64,000 nucleotides of DNA from Nocardioides bizhenqiangii (GTDB taxonomy: Bacteria > Actinomycetota > Actinomycetes > Propionibacteriales > Nocardioidaceae): NCBI RefSeq assembly GCF_034661235.1, contig NZ_CP141059.1, positions 2,169,501 to 2,233,500 on the forward strand, written 5' to 3'. The translations under genes were made by a program, and so were the position numbers. Shown here piece by piece: positions 1 through 11,542 of the stretch (positions within the stretch are counted from its first letter, which is position 1; each line of letters starts with the position of its first letter). Below the pieces are notes generated by a model. The model did no database searches. It was not told the origin of the DNA and saw only the letters and a list, made by a program, of their open reading frames with translations.

Positions 1-425
1 AGAACGTCGACAAGACCTTCAACGCCGGCACCAAGGTCGAGACCGCCACGGTCGACCGCCGCACGATGCAGTACCTCTACAACGACGGCACCAACTACGT
101 CTTCATGGACACCGGCACCTACGACCAGATCGAGGTCGACCCGGACATCGTGGGCTCCGCCAAGAACTTCCTGCTCGAGAACATGGAGGCGATCGTCGCC
201 ACCAACGAGGGCCGGGTGCTGTTCATCGAGCTCCCCGCCTCGGTCGAGCTGACCATCACCTACACCGAGCCCGGCGTCGTCGGCGACTCCGCGACCGGCC
301 GCACCAAGCCCGCCACCCTCGAGACCGGCGCCGAGATCCAGGTCCCGCTGTTCATCGAGCAGGGCGAGAAAATCAAGGTCGACACCCGCGAGGGTGGCTC
401 GTACCTCAGCCGCGTGAAGTCGTGA
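1..425 (+). CDS. efp: Elongation factor P, 5'-truncated by window edge
   Basis: The open frame runs in from the window edge (frame starts at base 3) and gives 140 residues, i.e. most of domain II and all of domain III of EF-P. It ends in a typical EF-P tail ([11 protein letters not shown]) and contains the family's [14 protein letters not shown] segment. EF-P binds between the P and E sites of the ribosome and relieves stalling at polyproline stretches. Domain I, carrying the residue that is modified in this family, lies outside the window, so the modification type cannot be read. The stop codon overlaps the GTG start of nusB (GTGA), so the two are translationally coupled in the usual efp-nusB pair. 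Confidence 0.96.
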   Translation, partial: NVDKTFNAGTKVETATVDRRTMQYLYNDGTNYVFMDTGTYDQIEVDPDIVGSAKNFLLENMEAIVATNEGRVLFIELPASVELTITYTEPGVVGDSATGRTKPATLETGAEIQVPLFIEQGEKIKVDTREGGSYLSRVKS

Positions 426-841
426 GCTCCGGGGGAGCGCGCTCGAAGGCCCGGAAGCGGGCCCTTGACCTGTTGTTCGCCGCCGACCTGCGGCGGGAGT
501 CGGCCGGCGACACGCTGGACCGGTCGATCGGCGAGGGCGCGTCGCCGACCAACCCCTACACCGAGACCCTGGTGCGCGGCGTCGTCGAGCATCTGGCCCG
601 GATCGACGAGGTGCTCGCCACCTACGCCCAGGGCTGGACGCTCGACCGGATGCCGGCCGTCGACCGCAACGTGCTGCGCATCGGCGTCTACGAGATGCTC
701 TACGTCGACGACGTCCCCGACGCGGTCGCCGTCACCGAGGCGATGGCCCTGGTGCGGGACCTCTCCACCGACGAGTCCCCGTCGTTCGTCAACGGCGTGC
801 TCGGCGCGATCCTGAAGTCCAAGCCGACGCTGGCTGTCTGA
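422..841 (+). CDS. nusB: Transcription antitermination factor NusB
   Basis: 139 residues, the normal NusB length, all-helical composition with the family motifs [15 protein letters not shown] near the N-terminus, a central [11 protein letters not shown] helix and [12 protein letters not shown]. NusB with ribosomal protein S10 (NusE) binds BoxA RNA and supports antitermination of rRNA operons; a BoxA-like sequence is present in the rRNA leader of this same window (around 60526). The GTG start overlaps the efp stop by 4 bases. In many relatives nusB is followed by the pyr operon; here about 7.8 kb of other genes separate them. Confidence 0.96.
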   Translation: MSSGGARSKARKRALDLLFAADLRRESAGDTLDRSIGEGASPTNPYTETLVRGVVEHLARIDEVLATYAQGWTLDRMPAVDRNVLRIGVYEMLYVDDVPDAVAVTEAMALVRDLSTDESPSFVNGVLGAILKSKPTLAV

Positions 842-859
842 ATGCGCGAGCGTGTCGCC

Positions 860-916
860 CACGGTGCGGCGCCGCCCGGACCATCGCTTCGCTCTGCCCA
901 GGGTCACCGCACCGTG
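860..916. other. Perfect 10-bp inverted repeat in the nusB 3' intergenic region
   Basis: The 188-bp gap between nusB and the next gene carries the perfect inverted repeat cacggtgcgg (860-869) / ccgcaccgtg (907-916) around a 37-base GC-rich loop, followed by further self-complementary GC-rich sequence (cgggcttcgcccg at 917-929). It could act as a transcription end for efp-nusB or be a degenerate REP-like palindrome. No T-run follows. No convincing ORF is present here. Confidence 0.4.
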
Positions 917-1029
917 CGGGCTTCGCCCGCGGGCGCCAGCTGCCGCGCCGCGGTTGACGCGAGCGGGGGTTGCGGCGCTCTGGCGGCATTCGGTTCCGTC
1001 GCGACCAATGGCGTGCCAGGGTTGTCGCT

Positions 1030-2406
1030 ATGAGCGAGAGCATCGACGCCGCCGTCATCGGTCTCGGCCCGGGAGGGGAGCACGTCGCGGCCCAGCTCGC
1101 GCAGGCCGGCCTCTCCGTGCTGGGCGTGGAGAAGCACCTGGTGGGCGGTGAGTGTCCCTACTACGGGTGCATCCCCTCGAAGATGATGATCCGCGCGGCC
1201 GGCGCGCTCGCCGAGGCACGACGGGTGCCGACGCTGGGTGGATCGGTCGAGGTGACACCCGACTGGACGACGGTCGCGAAGCGGATCTCCGACGAGGCCA
1301 CCGACGCCTGGAACGACCAGGTCGCGGTCGACCGGCTGATCGACAACGGCGCCACGTTCGCCCGGGGCCACGGCCGGCTGGCCGGTCCGGGCAAGGTCGT
1401 CGTCGAGACCGCCGACGGCACGCAGGAGTACGACGTGCAGCGTGCGGTCGTGCTCAACGTCGGCACGGAGCCCGCGATCCCGCCCGTCCCCGGGCTGGCC
1501 GAGACGCCGTACTGGACCAACCGCGACGCGGTCCAGGTCAAGAACCTCCCGGAGAGCATGATCGTGCTCGGGGGCGGCGCGATCGGCTGTGAGATCGCGC
1601 AGGCGTTCGCCCGGTTCGGGGTGGACGTCACCATCCTGGAGGTCGCGGACCGGATCCTCGGTCCCGAGGAGCCGGAGGCGAGCGAGGTCGTCGCCGGGGC
1701 GATGGCCGACGAGGGCATCGACGTGCGCGTCGGTGTCGACATCACCCGGATCGACCACACCGCCGGGCCCGGCTTCACCGTCTCCCTCGGCGGCGGCAGC
1801 GTGCTGTCCGCCGGGGCGCTGCTCGTCGCCGCCGGTCGCCGTACCAACCTCTCCGACCTCGGCCTCGACACGGTGGGTCTCGACCCGTCTTCACGGTTCC
1901 TCGACACCGACGAGCAGGTGCGGGCCGGGGACCAGCTGTGGGCCGTTGGCGACATCACCGGCAAGGGCCAGTTCACGCACATGTCGATGTACCAGGCCGA
2001 GGTCGCGGTGCGGTCGATCCTCGGCAAGGACGGGCCGTGGGCCGACTACACGGCGGTCAGCCGGGCGACCTTCACCGACCCCGAGGTCGGATCGGTCGGC
2101 CTCACCGAGAAGCAGGCGCGTGACGCCGGCATCCGGGTCACCACCGGGAGCTACTCGCTGCCGAGCTCGAGCCGCGGCTGGATGCACAAGACCGGCAACC
2201 ACGGGGTCATCAAGGTCGTCGCCGACGCCGACCGCGGTGTCCTGGTCGGGGGTACGACGGTCGGGCCGTCCGGCGGCGAGATGATCGGCCTGATCGCCGC
2301 GGCCGTGCACGCCGGGACGCCGGTGGCGAAGCTCCGCACCATGCACTACGCCTACCCGACCTTCCACCGGGCGATCGAGAACGCCATCAACGAGCTGGAG
2401 GTCTGA
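1030..2406 (+). CDS. FAD-dependent pyridine nucleotide-disulfide oxidoreductase, lipoamide-dehydrogenase-like
   Basis: 458 residues from ATG 1030, whose GLGPGGEHVA dinucleotide fold then starts at residue 11; an upstream in-frame start at 970 would only add a basic tail unlike the family. An FAD Rossmann motif is followed by the redox-active CPYYGC pair (Cys42, Cys47), an NAD(P)-binding GGGAIGCEIA motif and a C-terminal dimerisation domain. This is the class I flavin disulfide reductase layout (lipoamide dehydrogenase, mycothione reductase, mercuric reductase). Odd: where the partner subunit's catalytic HxHPTxxE motif is expected the sequence reads HYAYPTFHRAIE, so the proton-relay His is Tyr and the Glu is Arg. 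The substrate is therefore unlikely to be lipoamide and is unknown. It is a single gene, not linked to 2-oxoacid dehydrogenase subunits. Confidence 0.85.
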   Translation: MSESIDAAVIGLGPGGEHVAAQLAQAGLSVLGVEKHLVGGECPYYGCIPSKMMIRAAGALAEARRVPTLGGSVEVTPDWTTVAKRISDEATDAWNDQVAVDRLIDNGATFARGHGRLAGPGKVVVETADGTQEYDVQRAVVLNVGTEPAIPPVPGLAETPYWTNRDAVQVKNLPESMIVLGGGAIGCEIAQAFARFGVDVTILEVADRILGPEEPEASEVVAGAMADEGIDVRVGVDITRIDHTAGPGFTVSLGGGSVLSAGALLVAAGRRTNLSDLGLDTVGLDPSSRFLDTDEQVRAGDQLWAVGDITGKGQFTHMSMYQAEVAVRSILGKDGPWADYTAVSRATFTDPEVGSVGLTEKQARDAGIRVTTGSYSLPSSSRGWMHKTGNHGVIKVVADADRGVLVGGTTVGPSGGEMIGLIAAAVHAGTPVAKLRTMHYAYPTFHRAIENAINELEV

Positions 2407-2426
2407 CCCGCGTCCCCAGGTGCCTG

Positions 2427-2454
2427 TTTGAGGGACCGCCGAGCGGGTTAGGGT
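2427..2454 (+). promoter_or_regulatory. Candidate promoter for the ParA-like gene
   Basis: TTTGAG (2427-2432), a 16-base spacer and TAGGGT (2449-2454) sit 36 bases before the GTG start at 2490. The -10 box is the same as those before pyrR and mihF in this window. Inferred from consensus only. Confidence 0.4.
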
Positions 2455-2489
2455 CACCCCAACCGTTCGGCCTCATCTCGGGGGTAACC

Positions 2490-3758
2490 GTGAGCCATTC
2501 CTCAGCCGATCCCGGCACCAGTGAGAACACGTCGGACCGTCTCTTCACCGCCGACGAGCTCGAGGCGTTCGCGCAGCGGCAGGTCGAGGCCGCGCGCAAC
2601 GGCGCCCACGTCGACCCGCTGAGCGATCCGATCGACGCCGACCCGCTCGCCGCCAGCACCCTCCCGCGTGGCCCGATGCCGTCCGGGCCACCGCCGCTGG
2701 GCCCGCCGCCGTTGCCACCGCCGCCGAGTCAGACGTCGAGTCAGCCTCCGGCGCCACCGGTCGGCGCACCACCGGCCGCAGCGCGCACGCCGGCGGCGCC
2801 GCCTCCCGCCGAGCCGCGGCGGTTCATGACCGCGACCGACTTCCTCGACCGACGCGACCACGACGCACACCAAGGGCCCGCGACCTGGGGCTGGCGGGGC
2901 CGTGTCCGCCGCGTCAGCGGCGGCCTGATCAAGCCCAAGATGGGCGCGAAGGAGCAGGCCTACCACGGGGACCGGCAGGCGATCCAGAAGGACTTCGCCG
3001 GGCCCCGCACGATCGCGTTCATCAACCCCAAGGGCGGCGCCGCCAAGACCACCGGGGTGCTCGCCGCCGGCTACACCTTCGGCACCGTCCGCGGCGGCGG
3101 AGTGGTCGCCTGGGACAACAACGAGACCCGCGGCACGCTCGGGATCCGCGGCCAGCGCGGCAGCCACCGCAACACCACCCGAGAGCTGCTCGAGGACCTC
3201 GGCAGGTTCAAGGACGTCTACCAGTCGCGGATCGGCGACCTGGGCGCCTTCGTCCGCTCCCAGGGCGACGCCCACTTCGACGTGCTGGCCTCGGACGAGC
3301 GGCCCGATGTCACAGGGATCATCCACGCGACCGACTTCGCCGACGTCCATGCCCTGCTCCAGCGCTTCTACCGCGTCATCCTGATCGACACCGGCAACAA
3401 CATGCGCGCCGAGAACTGGCTCGCGGCGGCAGACGCCGCCGACCTCCTCGTGGTCACCAGCACGGTCCGCGAGGACACTGGCTACAGCGGGCTGTGGATG
3501 CTCGACGCCCTCCAAGACGCCGGCTACGCCAACCTGAAGCACAAGACGATCACCGTGCTGTCCGACCCCAGCGAGAAGGTGGACACGCGGCTGGCGAGCG
3601 ACCTCGTGCAGGTCTACGAGCAGCGCACCCGCGGCGTGCACCGGGTGCCCTACGACCCGGCGCTGGTGTCGGGCTCGGTGGTGCCCTACCACCTGCTCAG
3701 CGAGGCGACGAAGCGGTCCTGGCTGTCCGCGTGCGCGGCGATGGCACAGGCGCTCTGA
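2490..3758 (+). CDS. MinD/ParA-like ATPase with proline-rich N-terminus (type VII secretion-associated type)
   Basis: 422 residues. Residues 1-55 are acidic and alanine-rich, about 56-110 are strongly proline-rich, then a basic linker (RGRVRRVSGG) leads to a SIMIBI ATPase domain with the deviant Walker A FINPKGGAAKTTG (Lys181 and Lys186) and an LIDTGNNM segment in the Walker B region. This layout (disordered Pro-rich region plus ParA/MinD domain) resembles the EspI-type ATPases found in ESX/type VII loci and related actinobacterial partition-like ATPases. No ParB partner, ESX gene or WXG100 gene is adjacent, so the role (protein localisation, secretion regulation) is inferred from family only. 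GTG start with GGGGGTAA just upstream; its own candidate promoter lies at 2427-2454. Confidence 0.8.
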   Translation: MSHSSADPGTSENTSDRLFTADELEAFAQRQVEAARNGAHVDPLSDPIDADPLAASTLPRGPMPSGPPPLGPPPLPPPPSQTSSQPPAPPVGAPPAAARTPAAPPPAEPRRFMTATDFLDRRDHDAHQGPATWGWRGRVRRVSGGLIKPKMGAKEQAYHGDRQAIQKDFAGPRTIAFINPKGGAAKTTGVLAAGYTFGTVRGGGVVAWDNNETRGTLGIRGQRGSHRNTTRELLEDLGRFKDVYQSRIGDLGAFVRSQGDAHFDVLASDERPDVTGIIHATDFADVHALLQRFYRVILIDTGNNMRAENWLAAADAADLLVVTSTVREDTGYSGLWMLDALQDAGYANLKHKTITVLSDPSEKVDTRLASDLVQVYEQRTRGVHRVPYDPALVSGSVVPYHLLSEATKRSWLSACAAMAQAL

Positions 3759-3788
3759 CAGTGGATCCTGCGGACCGGGCAGACCGGG

Positions 3789-5153
<1,365 letters not shown>

Positions 5154-5209
5154 GGCCGAAGCCTACGATGACGAGACCGGCGCGAGTCGTGCCGAGGACT
5201 GGGAGAGAG

Positions 5210-7498
5210 ATGCCTCCGATCGAGGAGCCGCAGGACGACCTGACGGTCACGCCACCGAAGACGTGGGCTGCCGGGGTCCCGGCCGTCGCCCATGCGCTGG
5301 AGTACTCGCTGGCGCAGACCAGCCCGCGGCGGACGGCGCTGACCCTCCTCAACCTCAACCAGGACGGCGGCATCGACTGTCCTGGATGTGCCTGGCCGGA
5401 GCCGAAGAAGCGGCACAAGAACGAGTACTGCGAGAACGGGGCGAAGCACGTCACCGACGAGGCGACCAGCCGACGGGTCACCCGGGAGTTCTTCGCCGAG
5501 CACCCGGTCGCCGAGCTGGCCCAGAAGTCGGACTACTGGCTCAACCAGCAGGGTCGGCTGACCGAGCCGATGGTGAAGCTGCCCGGGGGCACCCACTACC
5601 AGCCGATCGGCTGGGACGACGCCATCGGACTGATCGCGGGTGAGCTCACCGGCCTCGCCTCCCCGGCCGAGGCGATGTTCTACACCTCCGGCCGGCTCAA
5701 CAACGAGGGCGCGTTCCTGCTGCAGCTCTTCGCCCGGGCCTACGGCACCAACAACCTCCCGGACTGCTCGAACATGTGCCACGAGTCGAGCGGGTCGGCG
5801 TTGGGCGAGACGCTCGGCGTCGGGAAGGGAACGGTGTCCCTCGAGGACTTCTACGAAGCCGACCTGGTGCTCGTCGTGGGCCAGAACCCCGGCACCAACC
5901 ACCCCCGGATGCTCACCGCGTTGGAGCAGACCAAGCACAACGGCGGCCAGGTGGTCGCGGTCAACCCGCTGCCCGAGGCCGGGCTGAAGCGGTTCAAGAA
6001 CCCGCAGCGGCCGAGCGGCGTCGTCGGACGCGGAACGACGATCGCCGACCAGTTCCTCCAGATCCGGCTCGGCGGCGACCTGGCGCTGTTCCAGTTGCTC
6101 AACCGGCTGCTGCTCGAGGCCGAGGACGACGCTCCCGGGACGGTGCTCGACCGGGCCTTCATCGAGCGCGACACCGCCGGCTTCGAAGCCTTCGCGGAGC
6201 ACGTCCGTCGTACCGAGTGGGCCGAGGTCCTCGAAGCCACGGGCCTGACCCGCGAGGAGATCGAGGAGCTCCGCGGACGGGTGCTCGCCAGCAAGAAGAT
6301 CATCGTGTGCTGGGCGATGGGCCTGACCCAGCACCGGCACGGCGTGCCGACGATCCGCGAGATCGTCAACTTCCTGCTACTGCGCGGCAGCATCGGTCGT
6401 CCCGGCGCGGGCGTGTGCCCGGTCCGTGGCCACAGCAACGTGCAGGGCGACCGCACCATGGGGATCTGGGAGCGGCTGCCGGAGCCGTTCCGGCACGCGC
6501 TCGAGGAGGAGTTCGGTTTCGCGCCGCCGACCGAGCCCGGATACGACTCGGTCCACGGCGTGCGGGCGATGCGGGACGGCAAGGTCAAGGTGTTCATGGG
6601 GGTCGCCGGCAACTTCGTCCGCGCGATGTCGGACAGCGCGGTCACCGAGGAGGCGCTGCGGCGCTGCCGGCTGACGGTGCAGGTCTCCACCAAGCTCAAC
6701 CGGTCGCACACGGTGTGCGGCGAGACCGCCCTGATCCTGCCGACGCTGGGGCGCAGCGACCGCGACGTGCAGGCGACCGGGGAGCAGTTCGTGACCGTCG
6801 AGAACTCGATGAGCCAGGTCCACACCACGCGTGGTCGCCTCGACCCGGCCTCGCCCCACCTGCTCAGCGAGATCGCGATCATCTGCCGGCTCGCGCGGCG
6901 CACCCTCGGCACCGGCGGCTCGATCCCCTGGGAGCACTTCGAGGCCGACTACGGCCTGGTCCGGGACCGGATCGCACGCGTCGTGCCAGGGTTCGAGGAC
7001 TTCAACGAACGGGTGGTGCTCCCCGGAGGGTTCCGGCTGCCGAGCCCGGTCAACGAGGGCGTCTACCGGACCGGCAGCGGCAGGGCCGAGTTCTCGTGCA
7101 ACGACTTCACCTCGCTCGTCGCGCCGGCCGGTCACCTGGTGCTGCAGACAGTGCGGTCGCACGACCAGTGGAACACCATCCCGTACACCATGGACGACCG
7201 CTACCGCGGCATCCACGACTCGCGGCACGTGGTGTTCGTCAACCCCGACGACCTCGACGAGCTCGGGATCGAGGACCGGGCTCTGGTCGACGTCGTCAGC
7301 GTCTGGGACGACGGCACCGAGCGTCGGCTGGAGGGTTTCCGGACGGTGTCCTACCCGACGGCACGCGGGTCGGCGGCGGCGTACTACCCCGAGGCGAACT
7401 GCCTGGTGCCGCTCGACAGCGTCGCCGAGGCCAGCAACACGCCGACCTACAAGGGGATCGTCGTGCGGCTCGAACCTGTTGCCGGCGGGGGAGGCTGA
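5210..7498 (+). CDS. Formate dehydrogenase-like molybdopterin oxidoreductase alpha subunit (FdhF/YdeP family)
   Basis: 762 residues from ATG 5210, preceded by GGGAGAGAG; an in-frame ATG at 5168 would add 14 residues but lies on a TACGAT -10-like box (5164-5169), so 5210 is preferred. Family features: N-terminal CPGCAWP segment, active-site Cys190-His191 in NMCHESSG (Cys where E. coli FdhF has selenocysteine followed by His), several molybdopterin-binding stretches and a C-terminal cofactor-binding domain. The N-terminal cysteines are CxxC then one Cys 14 residues on, not the CxxC-x3-C-x26-C cluster of true formate dehydrogenases, as in YdeP-type proteins. It is followed after 1 base by fdhD, the dedicated sulfurtransferase, supporting a bis-MGD enzyme that needs sulfuration. 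No electron-transfer subunit is adjacent; formate as substrate is an inference. Confidence 0.88.
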   Translation: MPPIEEPQDDLTVTPPKTWAAGVPAVAHALEYSLAQTSPRRTALTLLNLNQDGGIDCPGCAWPEPKKRHKNEYCENGAKHVTDEATSRRVTREFFAEHPVAELAQKSDYWLNQQGRLTEPMVKLPGGTHYQPIGWDDAIGLIAGELTGLASPAEAMFYTSGRLNNEGAFLLQLFARAYGTNNLPDCSNMCHESSGSALGETLGVGKGTVSLEDFYEADLVLVVGQNPGTNHPRMLTALEQTKHNGGQVVAVNPLPEAGLKRFKNPQRPSGVVGRGTTIADQFLQIRLGGDLALFQLLNRLLLEAEDDAPGTVLDRAFIERDTAGFEAFAEHVRRTEWAEVLEATGLTREEIEELRGRVLASKKIIVCWAMGLTQHRHGVPTIREIVNFLLLRGSIGRPGAGVCPVRGHSNVQGDRTMGIWERLPEPFRHALEEEFGFAPPTEPGYDSVHGVRAMRDGKVKVFMGVAGNFVRAMSDSAVTEEALRRCRLTVQVSTKLNRSHTVCGETALILPTLGRSDRDVQATGEQFVTVENSMSQVHTTRGRLDPASPHLLSEIAIICRLARRTLGTGGSIPWEHFEADYGLVRDRIARVVPGFEDFNERVVLPGGFRLPSPVNEGVYRTGSGRAEFSCNDFTSLVAPAGHLVLQTVRSHDQWNTIPYTMDDRYRGIHDSRHVVFVNPDDLDELGIEDRALVDVVSVWDDGTERRLEGFRTVSYPTARGSAAAYYPEANCLVPLDSVAEASNTPTYKGIVVRLEPVAGGGG

Positions 7499-7499
7499 G

Positions 7500-8327
7500 A
7501 TGGGCCGCGTCACCGTCCGCCGACCTGTGCTGCGCATCCGCGACGGCGAGGTGACGCGGCGTCCGGACGCGCTCGCAGCCGAGGAGCCGATGGAGATACG
7601 GGTCGACGGTCGACCGCTCACGGTCACCATGCGCACCCCCGGCGACGACTTCGACCTGGCCGTCGGGTTCCTTGTCAGCGAAGGCGTCGTGCACGCCAGG
7701 GACCACGTCGTCGCCGCGCGCTACTGCGCGGGTGCGACCGACGAGGGGACGAACACCTACAACGTCGTGGACGTCCAGCTCGATCCCGCGGTGTCGGCGC
7801 CGCACGCGTCGCTGGAGCGCAGCTTCTACACGACGTCCTCCTGCGGGGTCTGCGGCAAGGCGAGCCTCGACGCCGTCCGCACCTCGTCGACCTGGAAGGT
7901 GGCCGACGACCCGCTGCGGGTGAGCCCCGCGCTGCTCGCCAGCCTTCCGGACCGGCTCCGAGCGGCGCAGCGGGTCTTCGACCGCACCGGCGGGCTGCAC
8001 GCCGCCGGGTTGTTCTCGGCGACGGGCGAGCTGCTGGTGCTCAAGGAGGACGTGGGGCGGCACAACGCCGTCGACAAGGTCATCGGCCACGCGCTGCGCG
8101 ACGACCTGCTACCGCTCCGGGAGACGATCCTCGTCGTCAGCGGCCGGGCGTCCTTCGAGCTGGTCCAGAAGGCGGTGATGGCCGGCGTACCGCTGCTGGC
8201 GGCCGTGTCCGCGCCCTCCTCCCTCGCCGCCGACCTCGCGGAGGAGACCAACCTCACGCTGGTGGGCTTCCTCCGCGGAGCGTCGATGAACGTGTACGCC
8301 GGGTCGGAGCGGGTAACGGCCCCCTGA
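7500..8327 (+). CDS. fdhD: Formate dehydrogenase accessory sulfurtransferase FdhD
   Basis: 275 residues from ATG 7500, one base after the stop of the molybdoenzyme gene. The catalytic loop SSCGVCGKAS carries Cys115 and Cys118, and the KEDVGRHNAVDKVIG and VSGRASFELVQKA blocks are diagnostic. FdhD passes sulfur from IscS to the bis-MGD cofactor of formate dehydrogenases. Its pairing with the upstream gene argues that the latter is an active molybdoenzyme. The frame stays open upstream within the previous gene, but that is a shadow; the N-terminus MGRVTVRRPVLR fits the family. Confidence 0.94.
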   Translation: MGRVTVRRPVLRIRDGEVTRRPDALAAEEPMEIRVDGRPLTVTMRTPGDDFDLAVGFLVSEGVVHARDHVVAARYCAGATDEGTNTYNVVDVQLDPAVSAPHASLERSFYTTSSCGVCGKASLDAVRTSSTWKVADDPLRVSPALLASLPDRLRAAQRVFDRTGGLHAAGLFSATGELLVLKEDVGRHNAVDKVIGHALRDDLLPLRETILVVSGRASFELVQKAVMAGVPLLAAVSAPSSLAADLAEETNLTLVGFLRGASMNVYAGSERVTAP

Positions 8328-8353
8328 AGGCTCACCCGAGCGAAAGGACAGGC

Positions 8354-8524
8354 ATGGGTAACCAGGACAAGCTCGAAAACAAGGCCGACGAGAAGGTCGG
8401 CGAGGCCAAGGAAGCCCTGGGCAACGCGTCGGGCGATGACGAGCTCAAGGGCGAGGGCAAGGCCGACCAGACCAAGGCCAACCTCAAGCAGGCCGGCGAG
8501 AAGGTCAAGGACGCCTTCCGCTGA
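8354..8524 (+). CDS. CsbD-family small stress protein
   Basis: 56 residues, very hydrophilic and rich in Lys, Glu, Ala and Gly: starts MGNQDKLENKADEKVGEAK and ends GEKVKDAFR, the CsbD pattern. CsbD-like proteins are small, largely unstructured and induced by general stress in Bacillus and actinobacteria; their molecular role is unknown. The ATG is preceded by AAAGGA, a good ribosome-binding site, and a strong hairpin terminator follows 15 bases after the stop. Its codons are dominated by AAG/GAG/GCC, typical of highly expressed genes. Confidence 0.88.
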   Translation: MGNQDKLENKADEKVGEAKEALGNASGDDELKGEGKADQTKANLKQAGEKVKDAFR

Positions 8525-8539
8525 GCCACACGCACGAGT

Positions 8540-8573
8540 GACGAGAGGCCCGGGACGACCCGGGCCTCTCGTC
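8540..8573 (+). terminator. Strong hairpin terminator after csbD-like gene
   Basis: Perfect 15-bp stem gacgagaggcccggg (8540-8554) / cccgggcctctcgtc (8559-8573) with an ACGA loop. No U-tract, as often in actinobacteria. It separates the accessory block from the pyr promoter. Confidence 0.85.
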
Positions 8574-8584
8574 GTGCGTGCCCG

Positions 8585-10210
<1,626 letters not shown>

Positions 10211-10214
<4 letters not shown>

Positions 10215-11542
10215 GCAGCACCAATACGTCGTACCTGATCAGGAACGCGCGGATCCTCGGGGGTGAGCCGACCGACATCGTGATCGAGGACGGCAAGATC
10301 GCAGACATCGCACCGGGTCTCGATACGTCCTCGCCTAGCGGCTCGGACTACTCGACCACCGGCACCGTCGAGACCATCGACGCCGAGGGTCTGATCGCGC
10401 TCCCGGGGCTGGTGGACCTCCACACCCACCTGCGCGAGCCCGGCCGCGAGGACGCCGAGACCGTGGAGACCGGCACCCGGGCAGCCGCGATGGGCGGCTT
10501 CACCGCCGTCCACGCGATGGCCAACACCGACCCGGTCGCCGACACCGCGGGCGTCGTCGAGCAGGTGTGGCGGCTCGGCCGGGAGGCGGGCTACTGCGAC
10601 GTCTACCCGATCGGCGCGGTCACCGTCGGCCTCCAGGGCGAGCGGCTGGCCGAGCTCGGTGCGATGGCCGACTCCGCGGCGCGGGTGCGGGTCTTCTCGG
10701 ACGACGGCCACTGCGTCAGCGACCCGCTGCTGATGCGGCGGGCACTCGAGTACGTCAAGGCGTTCGACGGGGTGATCGCCCAGCACGCCCAGGATCCGCG
10801 GCTCACCGAGGCGGCCCAGATGAACGAGAGCGAGCTCTCGGGCCGGCTCGGGCTGGCCGGTTGGCCCGCGGTCGCGGAGGAGGCGATCATCGCCCGTGAC
10901 TGCCTGCTCACCGCCCACGTCGGCTCGCGGCTGCACGTGTGCCACGTGTCGACGGCGGGCTCGGTCGAGATTGTCCGCGACGCCAAGCGCAAGGGCTGGA
11001 ACGTCACGGCCGAGGCCTGCCCCCACCACCTGCTGCTGACCGACGAGCTGGCGGCGACGTACAACCCGATCTACAAGGTGAACCCGCCGCTGCGGTCGGC
11101 CTCCGACGTCGAGGCGCTCCGAGCCGGCCTGGCCGACGGCACGATCGACATCGTCGCCACCGACCACGCGCCGCACCCGCACGAGGACAAGGATTGCGAG
11201 TGGGCGGCTGCCGCGTTCGGCATGCTCGGGCTCGAGACCGCACTGTCGATCGTGCAGCACACGATGGTCGACAGCGGCCTGCTCGACTGGGCGGGCGTCG
11301 CCGAGCGGATGTCCCACGCTCCGGCGCGGATCGGCCAGGTGCCCGACCACGGCCGCCCGATCGAGGTCGGCGCCCCGGCCAACATCGTGCTCTACGACCC
11401 CGCCGCTACCAGAGTGATCGACGCCGCCGAGTCGGCGTCCCTGTCGCGGAACACCCCCTACGCGGGGATGGAGCTGCCTGGAAGGATCGAGGCGACGTTC
11501 CTGCGCGGACGGCCCACGGTTCTGGACGGAAAGCTGGTCTGA
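10211..11542 (+). CDS. pyrC: Dihydroorotase (with in-frame REP-like insertion)
   Basis: 443 residues. Zinc-site motif [13 protein letters not shown], the IAQHAQDP and [10 protein letters not shown] histidine motifs and the [13 protein letters not shown] loop define a class I dihydroorotase, which cyclises carbamoyl-aspartate. Compared with the mycobacterial enzyme as I remember it, there are about 12 extra residues ([12 protein letters not shown]) between the N-terminal beta strands and the catalytic domain; at DNA level this is a REP-like palindrome (10316-10360). The insertion keeps frame and lies in a peripheral loop, so activity is probably kept. Overlaps both neighbours (pyrB GTGA; carA TGATG). 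Confidence 0.96.
10316..10360 (+). repeat. REP-like palindrome inserted in frame in pyrC
   Basis: The 45-bp segment begins ggtctcgatacg and ends ctactcgaccacc, an imperfect palindrome of the kind I recall as a frequent intergenic repeat in Nocardioides-type genomes. It is translated as about 15 Ser/Gly/Thr/Asp-rich residues of PyrC. Its family membership rests on memory of the motif and the palindrome, not on a search. Confidence 0.6.
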
